Source of the DNA: Cellvibrio zantedeschiae
GTDB lineage: Bacteria > Pseudomonadota > Gammaproteobacteria > Pseudomonadales > Cellvibrionaceae
Length of the DNA stretch: 64,000 bases
NCBI RefSeq assembly: GCF_014652535.1
Contig: NZ_BMYZ01000001.1
Span: 1,054,001-1,118,000, forward strand
Direction: 5' to 3'
In this document: positions 46,875-56,631 of the stretch, one piece after another
How the letters are laid out: each line of letters starts with the position of its first letter
How positions within the stretch are numbered: the stretch's first letter is position 1
The notes under the pieces: generated by a model
The model's database searches: none
Told to the model about the DNA's origin: nothing
Seen by the model: the letters and a program-made list of their open reading frames with translations, nothing else
Translations under genes and position numbers: made by a program

Positions 46875-48437
46875 ATGGTAAAACTCAATTTGCGCTTGGC
46901 AGTCGCAGGCATTGGTTTAGTTGCGGCAAGCGCGTTTGCTGCCGATAAAGTTGAAATAACAGTAGACGCACAAAAGCCGGGCCCTGTTATTAATAAAAAC
47001 GTTTACGGTCAATTTGCGGAACACCTTGGCGCCGGCATTTATGGCGGCCTTTGGGTGGGCACCGACTCTAAAATCCCAAACACCAGAGGCTGGCGTAACG
47101 ATGTTGTTGGTGCGCTCAAGAGTTTAAAAGTACCTCTGGTTCGTTGGCCTGGTGGCTGTTTTGCAGATGAATATCATTGGCGTGAAGGCATTGGCCCACG
47201 CGATCAACGCCCGGTTAAAGTAAATACCAACTGGGGTGGTGTAGAAGAAAGCAACGCTGTAGGTACTCACGAGTTTTTTGACCTGGCAGAAATGTTAGGT
47301 GCCGATACTTATATCAACGGCAACCTGGGTACAGGTTCACCACAAGAGATGGCCGAATGGTTGGAGTACATGACTGGCGAAAGCAAGTCTACTTTGGCTG
47401 AAATGCGCCGCAAAAACGGCCGCGATAAACCATTCAAAGTTGATTATTTCACCATTGGTAATGAGGCATGGGGTTGTGGTGGCAACATGACACCAGAACA
47501 CTACACCAACCTCTACAAACAAACGGCTGCATTCCTGAAAACGCCTAAGCACAACACTCCAAAATTGATTGCAAGTGGTGGTACCACAGGCCATGAAGAG
47601 TGGACCGAATACTTGAGTGCGAACGTCAAGCCCGAATGGAGCTTGCGTATGGACGCAATCAGTTTCCACTTCTACACCTTGCCAACAAATGATTGGAAAG
47701 TGAAAGGTCTGGCAACAGGTTTCCCTGAGAAAGAGTGGATTTCTACCTTCAAGCAAACTTTGCGTATGGATGGATTTGTTGCCGATGCTAAAAAGACATT
47801 GGATAAAAACGATCCAGAGAAAAAAGTGGGCTTCTATGTTGATGAATGGGGCACTTGGTACGATGTAGAGCCAGGCACTAACTCTGGTTTCTTGTATCAA
47901 CAAAACAGCTTGCGTGACGCGCTGGTTGCGGCAACCAACTTCAATATTTTCCATAAGTATGCAGACCGCGTACATATGACCAATATTGCGCAAATGGTTA
48001 ACGTATTGCAGGCAATGATTTTAACCAAAGACGACAAAATGATTTTGACTCCAACTTACTATGCGTTTGATTTGTACAAACCATTCCAGGATGCAACCTC
48101 ATTGCCAACGAACATTACCCACAACACTACCTACACCTTGGGTGACGTTAGTGTTCCTGGTGTGAATGCTTCTGCGGCGCGTGGTAAAGACGGTAAAGTC
48201 TATGTTGCTTTGGTAAATACCAATCCCAAAGAAGCGGTAGAAGTCACTGTGAATGTTGCGGGTACAAAAGTATCGGGTGCAAAAGGCCGTGTTCTAACAT
48301 CGCAATTAATGGATGCCCATAACACCTTTGAAAAACCTGATGCGATTAAACCAGCTCCATTTAGCGCATCTGCTAAAGATGGCAAACTGAGTGTTAAGTT
48401 GCCTGCTAAATCTGTTGTGGTTGTTGCAGCAGAATAA
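46875..48437 (+). CDS. abf51A: GH51 alpha-L-arabinofuranosidase, exported
   Basis: Removes alpha-L-arabinofuranosyl side chains from arabinoxylan, arabinan or their oligosaccharides. A 520-residue protein with a signal peptide (about 1-22, ending AFA). Catalytic barrel motifs are VRWPGGCFADEYHW, the acid/base Glu at 197 in IGNEAWGCGG and the nucleophile Glu at 324 in YVDEWGTWYD; the C-terminal beta-sandwich begins near 415. The length and motifs resemble the single Cellvibrio japonicus GH51 enzyme, hence the symbol with moderate trust. Good likelihood of periplasmic location. A terminator follows. Confidence 0.95.
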   Translation: MVKLNLRLAVAGIGLVAASAFAADKVEITVDAQKPGPVINKNVYGQFAEHLGAGIYGGLWVGTDSKIPNTRGWRNDVVGALKSLKVPLVRWPGGCFADEYHWREGIGPRDQRPVKVNTNWGGVEESNAVGTHEFFDLAEMLGADTYINGNLGTGSPQEMAEWLEYMTGESKSTLAEMRRKNGRDKPFKVDYFTIGNEAWGCGGNMTPEHYTNLYKQTAAFLKTPKHNTPKLIASGGTTGHEEWTEYLSANVKPEWSLRMDAISFHFYTLPTNDWKVKGLATGFPEKEWISTFKQTLRMDGFVADAKKTLDKNDPEKKVGFYVDEWGTWYDVEPGTNSGFLYQQNSLRDALVAATNFNIFHKYADRVHMTNIAQMVNVLQAMILTKDDKMILTPTYYAFDLYKPFQDATSLPTNITHNTTYTLGDVSVPGVNASAARGKDGKVYVALVNTNPKEAVEVTVNVAGTKVSGAKGRVLTSQLMDAHNTFEKPDAIKPAPFSASAKDGKLSVKLPAKSVVVVAAE

Positions 48438-48457
48438 AATTAGCGAATAGCTCAAAT

Positions 48458-48487
48458 AAAAAAGGGGATTTTAAAATCCCCTTTTTT
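48458..48487. terminator. Bidirectional Rho-independent terminator between GH51 and HDOD genes
   Basis: A perfect palindrome of 30 bp, AAAAAAGGGGATTTT and its reverse complement, giving A-run, stem and T-run on both strands. It serves the two convergent genes. Confidence 0.93.
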
Positions 48488-48505
48488 ATTACCTGAAATT
48501 CAGCT

Positions 48506-49432
48506 TTATTCAAAACTTTTTTGCAGTTTTAAAATATCGCCCATGTTTTCTTCAATAATCGAAAGCCGTTGATGTTTAAGCATTGCGTATTGCGGATTTA
48601 ATTTTTTAAACGCTGCCATTTCTTGCAGCGGCATCAAATCATTTTGCGGTTGTAAATAATGGATGGTGTGAAACAACCCTAAATTAATAATGTCCACTAA
48701 CTCCAACACTCTACCCGTGTCCTGGGTCCAGGCTCCGGTTTTACGCAAAACATCCATAAATACCGGTGAAACTCCCCACTTGGCTAATAATATCGCGCCC
48801 AAATGTTTGCTGTAGTGCTGGCAAAGAATTTTATAAGTTGGAGCTGCGGGCGCATCATAATCTTGCAATGCAGATAGCAAAGCCAAGGTTCCGACCTCAC
48901 TTAACAAGCTTGCAACTATTGCATCTTCTGGATTTGGAAAATGAAGTGTTCTGGCCAAGTGATAGCTCATACAGGCTTTTAAAGTTTGTCTTTGCCAAGC
49001 TTGTTTATAGAGAGTTTTTAATTGATGGTTACGCAACACGAACAGACTTTTAATGCTGTGCGAGAGTGTCAGGTTTTCAATTGCACCCAAGCCCAAACGG
49101 TTAATCACATCCTGCAAATTTTTCGGTTTGTCTATGCTGCGATAAAAAACGCTGCTTGCATGTTTCATTAAAATAGCAGTGAGGCTAGGATCTTTGGTAA
49201 TCAGCGAACTTAAATGGTTAAGGTTGACGTTGGGGTTGCTGGTCGCTTTACGAATTTCCAATGTGATGATGGGCAGGCTTGGCAATTGATCATCATTGGC
49301 CTGCATTTTTTCAATCGCGCTTTGGTAGATATAGAATTCTTTTTGGCCATAGAGATCGCTAGCCTCCCGCCGTGATGTTTGGGCAGAAGTAAAATTGTTT
49401 CCCTGGCTTGACCGATCCGAATATGAGGGCAT
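48506..49432 (-). CDS. HDOD-domain signalling protein
   Basis: A 308-residue protein. The N-terminal 45 residues are polar and look disordered. The HDOD domain spans about 48-250: LPSLPIITLEIRKATSNPN, ITKDPSLTAILMKHASS, DVINRLGLGAIENLTLSHSI and DAIVASLLSEVGTLALLSAL. HDOD resembles the HD hydrolase fold without the metal-binding HD pair and is found in bacterial signalling proteins; no output domain is attached here. It is monocistronic. The role is unknown, possibly linked to c-di-GMP or two-component networks. Confidence 0.9.
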   Translation of the reverse strand: MPSYSDRSSQGNNFTSAQTSRREASDLYGQKEFYIYQSAIEKMQANDDQLPSLPIITLEIRKATSNPNVNLNHLSSLITKDPSLTAILMKHASSVFYRSIDKPKNLQDVINRLGLGAIENLTLSHSIKSLFVLRNHQLKTLYKQAWQRQTLKACMSYHLARTLHFPNPEDAIVASLLSEVGTLALLSALQDYDAPAAPTYKILCQHYSKHLGAILLAKWGVSPVFMDVLRKTGAWTQDTGRVLELVDIINLGLFHTIHYLQPQNDLMPLQEMAAFKKLNPQYAMLKHQRLSIIEENMGDILKLQKSFE

Positions 49433-49550
49433 GGCTAACTCATCGTTTATTTTTACTGGTAAAGATGAGTATAGAAGGCTTTTTGATGGGAAGCGAAATA
49501 GCGGGGTAACAGTGGCTCATCGAGCCACTGCGCATGACTTAAAACAAAAC

Positions 49551-50462
49551 TTAAAATAAATCTTCAATTGATAGGTAACGTTCACCGGTGTCGTAACTGA
49601 AAACGATGACTCGGCTACCAGCGGGAATTTCATCTTGCTTTTGTGCAAGTGCGGCCAAGGCTGCGCCGGAAGAAATCCCCACAAAAATGCCTTCTTTTAG
49701 GGCGCTTTGACGAGCCATTTCGAATGAATCTTCTTCGCTGACTAAAATAGTTCCATCCAATGTAGCTCTGTTGAGTACTTGCGGAATAAAACCTGCACCA
49801 ATACCTTGAATTCTATGCGGACCTTTTTCACCACCGCTAATAACGGGTGATTTGGCTGGTTCTACTGCAAAGGTTTTCAGGTTTGGAAATTGGCGTTTTA
49901 GAACTTCGCTGCAACCAGTAATGTGACCGCCAGTGCCTACACCAGTCACTAAATAATCCACGCCTTCTGGAAAATCAGCCAAAATTTCTTGTGCAGTAGT
50001 GTTGCGATGAACTTCTGCGTTTGCCTCATTGGTAAATTGCTGGGGAATCCAGGAGTTTGAGTGTTCAGCTGCAATTTCATTCGCTTTAGCAATGCAGCCG
50101 CCCATACCTAATTCTTTTGGTGTTAATACCAATTCTGCACCGTAGGCTTTCATTATTTTGCGGCGCTCAATCGACATGGAATCAGGCATGGTCAAAATCA
50201 AACGGTAGCCTTTAACGGCGCAAATAAGCGCCAAACCAATTCCGGTATTGCCAGATGTTGGTTCTACAATAACAGTTCCTGGCTTAAGTAAACCCTTGGC
50301 TTCTGCATCCTCAATCATTGCTAATGCAATACGGTCTTTAATACTGCTGCCGGGATTAAAGCGCTCAACTTTCATCCAGACTTCAATGTCTTTGCGAAAT
50401 AAATTATTAATACGAACGTGTGGTGTGTTACCAATGGTTTGTAAAATATTATTAGCCTTCAT
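49551..50462 (-). CDS. cysK: Cysteine synthase A (O-acetylserine sulfhydrylase)
   Basis: PLP enzyme that makes cysteine from O-acetylserine and sulfide. A 303-residue protein with the PLP Lys at 42 in [17 protein letters not shown] at 69-74 (substrate loop), the [10 protein letters not shown] region, GTGGHITG for phosphate binding, and the Ser-containing [10 protein letters not shown]. These match CysK rather than CysM, though the distinction by motif alone is not firm. ATG start. It is monocistronic; a CAGTGGCTC stem-loop lies at 49510-49530 beyond the stop without a T-run. Confidence 0.94.
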   Translation of the reverse strand: MKANNILQTIGNTPHVRINNLFRKDIEVWMKVERFNPGSSIKDRIALAMIEDAEAKGLLKPGTVIVEPTSGNTGIGLALICAVKGYRLILTMPDSMSIERRKIMKAYGAELVLTPKELGMGGCIAKANEIAAEHSNSWIPQQFTNEANAEVHRNTTAQEILADFPEGVDYLVTGVGTGGHITGCSEVLKRQFPNLKTFAVEPAKSPVISGGEKGPHRIQGIGAGFIPQVLNRATLDGTILVSEEDSFEMARQSALKEGIFVGISSGAALAALAQKQDEIPAGSRVIVFSYDTGERYLSIEDLF

Positions 50463-50719
50463 TTTGATTCCCTTGTTAATTAAGATTAAGTCAGCGCTTT
50501 TTAACCCCTTTTGTCGTCACAAGCAAGCTTGGCGAAGTCAAACTTTGTAATACCCTGTCAGGTAGGATCTGTGATTCTGGGTTTAATACTGTTCTTATGG
50601 CTATAATGGTTCTACTCCAATCAGTCTGTCCAATGTCGTATGCTTTAACCGTGCACTGTGCCATCTGAGACGGATTTTGCCCTTGGGCAATTCAAATAAA
50701 TAACAACATGAGAGAAACA

Positions 50720-51619
50720 ATGGCTTCCTTCTCAGTAATTGGCCTTATTGGCCACCTTCATAATGAACGCGCTACTTATTCACTTAAGCGCCTGATTAGT
50801 TTTTTACAAAAGCGCAACGTGGATTTTGTGTTGGAGCAAGAAACTGCTGGCTTGCTGGTGGATGACCCTATGTTTCATGCTGCACACAAAGTTGTGGATG
50901 TCGATGAAATGGGCGAGCTTTGTGATTTGGTCATTGTTGTCGGTGGCGATGGCAGTTTGTTACGCGGAGCGCGCGCATTGGCGAAACATAATGTTCCTTT
51001 ATTGGGAGTAAATCGTGGCCGCCTGGGTTTTTTAACCGACATCATGCCAGAAGATATTGAAATAAAAGTAGACGAAGTTTTATCGGGCAAGTACACGCTT
51101 GAAGAACGTTTTTTGTTGGACATGTCCATTAAACATTTAGGCGAAACTGTTGCAACAGGTGAGGCCCTAAATGAAGTTGTCTTACACCCTGGTCAATTTG
51201 TTCATATGTTGCAATATGAAATTTATGTTGACGGATATTTTGTAACGACTCAGTCATCAGACGGAATTATTGTTTCAACGCCGACGGGTTCAACAGCCTA
51301 TTCTTTAAGTGGTGGTGGTCCACTCTTACATCCAAAATTAGATGCAATTGCATTGGTGCCTATGAATCCGCACACGCTCAGCAGCCGCCCAATGGTGGTT
51401 GCGGGTGATAGCCATATTATGATTCGCGTTGGCGAGCACAGCCGCGCAATTCCAATGATTTCATGCGATGGTCATAATCATTTTGAAATGACTATGGGTG
51501 ATGAAATTCATATTTCCAAAAAACCGGATCTATTAAAACTTTTACATCCCGCTGAATACAATTTTTACGAACGCTGTCGCACCAAGTTAGGGTGGGGCGG
51601 TCATCTGCTCGATAACTAA
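50720..51619 (+). CDS. nadK: NAD kinase
   Basis: Phosphorylates NAD to NADP. A 299-residue protein with the GGDGSLLRGARALA motif (about 75-88), GVNRGRLGFLTDI, the NEVVLHPG pocket and the DGIIVSTPTGSTAYSLS motif. The start is the ATG at 50720 (MASFSVIGLIGHL aligns with the usual NadK start and has a purine-rich AGAGAAAC upstream); an ATG at 50708 is four codons earlier. It overlaps nothing and precedes a phosphatase by 3 bp, so the two form an operon. A TATAAT at 50602-50607 is a plausible -10. Confidence 0.95.
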   Translation: MASFSVIGLIGHLHNERATYSLKRLISFLQKRNVDFVLEQETAGLLVDDPMFHAAHKVVDVDEMGELCDLVIVVGGDGSLLRGARALAKHNVPLLGVNRGRLGFLTDIMPEDIEIKVDEVLSGKYTLEERFLLDMSIKHLGETVATGEALNEVVLHPGQFVHMLQYEIYVDGYFVTTQSSDGIIVSTPTGSTAYSLSGGGPLLHPKLDAIALVPMNPHTLSSRPMVVAGDSHIMIRVGEHSRAIPMISCDGHNHFEMTMGDEIHISKKPDLLKLLHPAEYNFYERCRTKLGWGGHLLDN

Positions 51620-51622
51620 TTT

Positions 51623-52627
51623 ATGGCTCATTTGTACGCTCATGAATCATTGCCGCCCGTTGAAGGTTACGATCTGATTGGTGATGTTCATGGCTGTGCA
51701 ATTACTCTTGAACGATTGTTGCAAAAACTGGGTTACAAAAAAGTTCAGGGCGTTTATCAACATGCCAAACGTCGTGTTATTTTCTTAGGTGATATTGTTG
51801 ATCGCGGCCCCCATATTCGCGAAGCCTTGTTGCTAGTGCATGCAATGGTGCAAAAGGGAAATGCACATATTGTGCTCGGCAATCACGAATACAATGCGCT
51901 TACCTATTGCACCAAAGCAAAAAATCCAATTACCAATACTATTGAATATTTGCGACCGCACAATTTTGCAAATACACGTTTAATCGCTGAAACGCTTGAG
52001 CAATACGCGCACTATCCAGAAGAGTGGAAAGAAATGCTCAAGTGGTTTCGGACAATTCCACTCTTTATGGAATTTGGTGGCGCGCAACACAATAATTGTT
52101 TTCGCGTTGTACACGCTTGCTGGGATCATCAGGTGATTGCGCAACACAAAGCTGTTTTTGGTGACGGACATTTCGATGAAAATTTTCTACACCAAAGTAT
52201 TTATACTCACACTCCTGAATCCAATGTTATTCAATTGCTGACCCGCGGTGTGGTATTTCCGCTACCGGAGGGTGTTAAGGTTGTCACCCAGGATGGCCAC
52301 GTGCGCAGCACCTTTCGCACCAAATTCTGGGCTGAAAAAGCGCAAACCTATGGCGATTTACTTTTTCAGCCCGATCCCATTCCGGATGAAATTGCTGCCT
52401 TACCTATCTCAAAAGATCACCGTGCAAATATGGTGCGCTATGGGCTGGATGAGCCGCCTTTGTTTGTAGGTCATTATTGGCTCAAAGGGCAGCCTAAACC
52501 CATTACAAATAATATCGCCTGTTTGGACTACAGTGCGGTAAAATACGGGCGTTTAGTTGCTTACAGAATGGATGGTGAGCAACAGCTCCAGCCTAAAAAA
52601 TTTGTATGGGAATATGTTGATCCCTGA
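51623..52627 (+). CDS. PPP-family metallophosphoesterase
   Basis: A 334-residue protein with the phosphoprotein phosphatase metal motifs GDVHGC (about 21-26), GDIVDRGP (56-63) and GNHEYN (about 88-93), then HAC and GHYWLKGQP toward the C-terminus. Related to ApaH, PrpE and bis-nucleotide or protein phosphatases; the substrate cannot be fixed from sequence. It starts 3 bp after nadK and precedes a rhomboid gene by 28 bp. Confidence 0.92.
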   Translation: MAHLYAHESLPPVEGYDLIGDVHGCAITLERLLQKLGYKKVQGVYQHAKRRVIFLGDIVDRGPHIREALLLVHAMVQKGNAHIVLGNHEYNALTYCTKAKNPITNTIEYLRPHNFANTRLIAETLEQYAHYPEEWKEMLKWFRTIPLFMEFGGAQHNNCFRVVHACWDHQVIAQHKAVFGDGHFDENFLHQSIYTHTPESNVIQLLTRGVVFPLPEGVKVVTQDGHVRSTFRTKFWAEKAQTYGDLLFQPDPIPDEIAALPISKDHRANMVRYGLDEPPLFVGHYWLKGQPKPITNNIACLDYSAVKYGRLVAYRMDGEQQLQPKKFVWEYVDP

Positions 52628-52655
52628 CGAATACTTTTGATTCAGTGAGATTATT

Positions 52656-53528
52656 GTGAATTGGATTGTTGTTAAAAAGTTTTCGCTCGAAACAGATCTT
52701 TCGCATATTTCAGGCTATTTAGCTCAATGTAAGATAGCGCATCGTATTTATGAAGAAGCTGGTGAGCAAATTATCGCAACAGATGACCCCAGGATGGTAG
52801 GGGCAATTGCACGCCTTCTTCAAGAACTTGAGCGCGGTACTTTGATTCTTCAATGTAATGAATTAGATGACGCTGAAACCGCTCATATCGACGACAAACA
52901 ATCACCAACTTTTCGTCAGCAACTCAAAGCAGTACCTGTTACAGTGATCTTGATTTTGTGTAGTATTGTTGGATACTTACTGATCGTTTTTGATTCGCAA
53001 CACTTGCTAGTACGATATTTAAGTTATCAAGATGCGTATCAATCCAATATCCCATCTTTTCAAGAAATATTTAATGCGGGCCAACCTTGGCGACTAATTA
53101 CGCCTACCTTTTTGCACTTTAGTTTTATGCACATTTTCTTTAATGTTTTAGGTAGTTGGGATTTAGGTGGTCGTCTTGAGTTATTACTCGGTAAAATCAA
53201 TTACCTATTATTTTTTATCGTGAGTGCAATATTGTCTAATCTTGCACAATTTTTATGGCACCCTAACATTTTTTTTGGTGGTATTTCCGGCGTTGTCTAT
53301 GCGTTTATTGGTTTTATTATGATAAGCCATAAAATTGCGCCCCATAGATTAACTGCTTTACACCCTGGTGAATTGGCGTTTGCGTTGTTTTGGTTAATTC
53401 TATGTGTGACCGGGGTGCTTGATTCTTTTATCGGCGGTGGAGTCGCTAATGCGGCGCATTTGGGAGGTCTATTCGTAGGTTGCGCCTACGCATGGATTAC
53501 CGTTAAGCCTGCACCAGCTAAAGTCTAA
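52656..53528 (+). CDS. glpG: Rhomboid family intramembrane serine protease, GlpG-like
   Basis: A 290-residue protein: an N-terminal cytoplasmic domain of about 90 residues similar in position to that of GlpG, then six membrane helices from about 93. The rhomboid catalytic dyad is Ser211 in GGISGVVYAF (GxSG) and His268 in NAAHLGGL; the HxxxN part of helix 2 is HIFFNVLGSW. It cleaves helices within the membrane. GTG start. Co-transcribed with nadK and the phosphatase upstream and the YeaC-like gene 24 bp downstream is likely. Confidence 0.9.
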   Translation: MNWIVVKKFSLETDLSHISGYLAQCKIAHRIYEEAGEQIIATDDPRMVGAIARLLQELERGTLILQCNELDDAETAHIDDKQSPTFRQQLKAVPVTVILILCSIVGYLLIVFDSQHLLVRYLSYQDAYQSNIPSFQEIFNAGQPWRLITPTFLHFSFMHIFFNVLGSWDLGGRLELLLGKINYLLFFIVSAILSNLAQFLWHPNIFFGGISGVVYAFIGFIMISHKIAPHRLTALHPGELAFALFWLILCVTGVLDSFIGGGVANAAHLGGLFVGCAYAWITVKPAPAKV

Positions 53529-53552
53529 ATACAAGTATAAAGAGATCTCGCG

Positions 53553-53828
53553 ATGGATTTACATAAGTTATTAAATAGCATTACCCCCGAAATTTACCAA
53601 AATTTAAAAACAGCTGTTGAGCTAGGTAAATGGGCAGATGGAAATAAATTATCAAGCGAGCAGCGCCAGCTGTGTATGCAAGCTGTTATTGCCTATGAGC
53701 ACAAACATTTACCGCCAGAAGAACATACCGGTTATATACCGCCAGAGCCTCACACATATTGTGGTGATGAGGATGGTCATGAACACGATCATGCTGAGCA
53801 AGAAAAGCCTATTAAGTGGGTTGAGTAA
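53553..53828 (+). CDS. YeaC-like DUF1315 protein
   Basis: A 91-residue hydrophilic protein. N-terminus LLNSITPEIYQNLKTAVELGKWADGN and the central SSEQRQLCMQAVIAYEHKHLP match the DUF1315/YeaC family of gammaproteobacteria, with a Cys, His-rich tail (YCGDEDGHEHDHAEQE) that may bind metal. No function is established. It lies between the rhomboid gene and pepN, with 22 bp to each side or so. Confidence 0.87.
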   Translation: MDLHKLLNSITPEIYQNLKTAVELGKWADGNKLSSEQRQLCMQAVIAYEHKHLPPEEHTGYIPPEPHTYCGDEDGHEHDHAEQEKPIKWVE

Positions 53829-53850
53829 TTTATCAAATTAAGGAATACCT

Positions 53851-56541
53851 ATGTCAGCTTCCCAGCAATTACAAGCCGAACAGCAACCACAAGCTATTTA
53901 TTTGAAAGACTACAAGGTACCTGATTATCTAATTGCAAAAACAGAATTGCATGTGGATATTTATGATGGCTATACCTTGGTCACATCCAATTTATCTTTG
54001 CGAGAAAATCCTGCTGCACAAGCAGCATCGCAATTAAAGTTACACGGTACAGATCTCGAACTTATTTCTTTAGCAATTGATGGTAAGGAGCTGGCTGCGA
54101 ATGCCTATGAGTTTGGAGAAGAAAGCTTAACCATAAAAAATACTCCCGCACAATTTTTGCTAACCTGCGTGACCAAGATATTTCCGGAAAAAAATACATC
54201 GTTGGAAGGTTTATATAAATCGCGAACCATGTACTGCACCCAATGCGAAGCAGAAGGTTTCCGCAAGATTACCTATTATCTGGATCGCCCGGATGTAATG
54301 AGTGAATTTACCACCACAGTAGTGGCGGATAAGAAATTCCCTGTACTTTTATCTAATGGCAATTTGGTTGGCCAGGGTGATTTGGATAACAATCGTCACT
54401 TTGCGACCTGGCATGATCCCTTTAAAAAACCTGCATACTTATTTGCATTGGTGGCAGGTGATCTCGCACATATCGAAGATAGCTTTACAACCTGTTCGCA
54501 ACGTGAAGTCACCTTGAAGATTTATGTAGAGCCAAAGGATTTGGATAAATGCGATCACGCTATGACATCGCTAAAAAATTCCATGCGCTGGGATGAAGAG
54601 GTCTATGGTCGTGAATATGATCTCGATATTTTTATGATCGTAGCCGTTGACGATTTCAATATGGGCGCAATGGAAAACAAAGGTTTAAATATTTTCAATA
54701 CCTCTTGCGTATTGGCCAAACCAGAAACAACAACGGATGTTGGCTTCCAACGTGTTGAAGGCGTAGTTGCACACGAATATTTCCATAACTGGAGCGGCAA
54801 CCGTGTAACTTGCCGCGATTGGTTCCAGCTAAGTTTAAAAGAAGGTTTTACGGTTTATCGCGATTCAGAATTTTCTGCCGATATGGGTTCTCATACGGTA
54901 AAACGTGTTGAAGATGTCAGTTTGTTGCGTACCTTGCAATTTGCAGAAGATGCTGGTCCCATGGCGCACCCAATTCGCCCAGAATCCTATATCGAAATTT
55001 CTAACTTCTATACCCTGACTATTTATGAAAAAGGGGCAGAGATTGTTCGTATGTTGGCGAATCTTTTAGGTAAAGAAAATTTTCGCAAAGGAACAGATTT
55101 ATATTTTGATCGCCACGATGGTCAAGCCGTTACTACAGAAGATTTTGTGGCTGCCTTGGCAGATGCATCAGGTAAAGATTTAACCCAATTTAAGCGTTGG
55201 TATTCGCAAGCGGGCACACCGCGTTTACAAGTGACTGATGAATACAATGAAGATACGCAAGAGTATTCATTGCATATCAAACAATCTTGTCCGCCTACGC
55301 CAGAATGCCAACAAAAGCTTCCGTTCCATATTCCTGTTGCTATGGGTTTACTGGGTAGCGCCGGTGATTTACCGCTTTATTTAAAAGATGCAGAGCCAGA
55401 TTTTGAAACAGGCGATAACACTCATAAAGTTATTGAGCTGACTCAGCAAGAACAAACCTTTGTGTTCACGCGCGTGCAGGAAAAGCCTGTTCCTTCGTTG
55501 TTGCGCGGTTTCTCTGCACCAGTGAAATTACATTACGATTATTCGCGTGAAGATTTAATGTTGTTGATGAGTCGTGATAGCGACGGCTTCAATCGTTGGG
55601 ACGCAAGCCAGCAATTGGCACTGCAAGTTATCAATGATGTTATTACTGTTTACCAACGCGGTGAGAATATTAATGCTGCCAGTATAGATTCTCGCTTGAT
55701 TGAAGCTTTACGTAGTGTTTTGCAAGATGAAAGCCTGGACCAGGCGATGGTTGCTTATATGTTGACCTTGCCGTCTGAGGCTTATATCAGCGAACTTGCC
55801 GATATCGTTGATGTGGAAGCTATTCATTACAGTCGTGCGCTTGTGCGAAAAACTATTGCACATGAATTGCGTAGTGAATTTGATCGTGTTTATAACGGCT
55901 ATGATCATCAACAAGCCTACGCAGTAACTGCAGATGCTATTGCAGCGCGTAGCTTGAAAAACGTAGCTTTAGAATATTTGATGTTGTTAGATGATGAAGA
56001 CATTATTCGTAGTTGCGAGCGGCAGTATTTAACTGCAAACAATATGACCGATGTGATGGCTGCCTTAACACAATTGGTGAATGCAAAAGCAGAACTGGCA
56101 CAAAGCCTTTCAGGGAATGCTTTGGCTCATTTCTATGAAAAATGGCAGGCTGAATCGCTGGTGGTTAATCAATGGCTAACAGTACAAGCAACTTGTCGCC
56201 TTCCAAATACCTTGGCAAGAGTTAAAGCCTTGGAAGTCCATAACGCATACGATAGTAAGAACCCCAATAAGATTCGCGCATTGGTTTCCGCTTTCTGCAA
56301 TAACAATGCAATTAATTTCCATGATGCAGAAGGCGAGGGTTACAAATTTCTTGCCGATAAAATTATTGTATTGAATAAACAAAATCCACAAATAGCATCG
56401 CGTTTGCTAACGCCACTGACAAAATGGAAAAAATATGCTCCAGCTCGTCAACTACTTATGAAAACACAGTTGGAGCGCATTATGGCCGAACCTGATTTGT
56501 CGAAGGATGTATTTGAGGTGGTGAGTAAGAGTTTGGCGTAA
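53851..56541 (+). CDS. pepN: Aminopeptidase N
   Basis: Zinc M1-family aminopeptidase of broad specificity, cytoplasmic. An 896-residue protein with GAMENKGLNIFN (about 272-283), the zinc motif HEYFHNWSGNRVT (H308, E309, H312, downstream Glu) and the DUF3458-type C-terminal domain with YHxxxx helices. The length is normal for E. coli PepN type (about 870). ATG start 22 bp after the DUF1315 gene. It ends in a clear terminator. Confidence 0.97.
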   Translation: MSASQQLQAEQQPQAIYLKDYKVPDYLIAKTELHVDIYDGYTLVTSNLSLRENPAAQAASQLKLHGTDLELISLAIDGKELAANAYEFGEESLTIKNTPAQFLLTCVTKIFPEKNTSLEGLYKSRTMYCTQCEAEGFRKITYYLDRPDVMSEFTTTVVADKKFPVLLSNGNLVGQGDLDNNRHFATWHDPFKKPAYLFALVAGDLAHIEDSFTTCSQREVTLKIYVEPKDLDKCDHAMTSLKNSMRWDEEVYGREYDLDIFMIVAVDDFNMGAMENKGLNIFNTSCVLAKPETTTDVGFQRVEGVVAHEYFHNWSGNRVTCRDWFQLSLKEGFTVYRDSEFSADMGSHTVKRVEDVSLLRTLQFAEDAGPMAHPIRPESYIEISNFYTLTIYEKGAEIVRMLANLLGKENFRKGTDLYFDRHDGQAVTTEDFVAALADASGKDLTQFKRWYSQAGTPRLQVTDEYNEDTQEYSLHIKQSCPPTPECQQKLPFHIPVAMGLLGSAGDLPLYLKDAEPDFETGDNTHKVIELTQQEQTFVFTRVQEKPVPSLLRGFSAPVKLHYDYSREDLMLLMSRDSDGFNRWDASQQLALQVINDVITVYQRGENINAASIDSRLIEALRSVLQDESLDQAMVAYMLTLPSEAYISELADIVDVEAIHYSRALVRKTIAHELRSEFDRVYNGYDHQQAYAVTADAIAARSLKNVALEYLMLLDDEDIIRSCERQYLTANNMTDVMAALTQLVNAKAELAQSLSGNALAHFYEKWQAESLVVNQWLTVQATCRLPNTLARVKALEVHNAYDSKNPNKIRALVSAFCNNNAINFHDAEGEGYKFLADKIIVLNKQNPQIASRLLTPLTKWKKYAPARQLLMKTQLERIMAEPDLSKDVFEVVSKSLA

Positions 56542-56582
56542 TTCTACTGATGTGTTGCGTGTAAAACGCTAAGTAATTTTTC

Positions 56583-56620
56583 AAACCTGCGCCATCATGT
56601 AAAAAGGCGCAGGTTTTTTT
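56583..56620 (+). terminator. Rho-independent terminator of pepN
   Basis: An 11-bp stem AAACCTGCGCC (56583-56593) / GGCGCAGGTTT (56606-56616) with a 12-nt loop, then four more T. It also lies just beyond the stop of the convergent M56 gene. Confidence 0.9.
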
Positions 56621-56631
56621 ATTTGGTGAAG

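Noticed and set aside
49510-49530. CAGTGGCTC / GAGCCACTG stem-loop between the HDOD and cysK genes
   Set aside because: A clean 9-bp stem, but with no T-run on either strand and no other support; a terminator could not be claimed.
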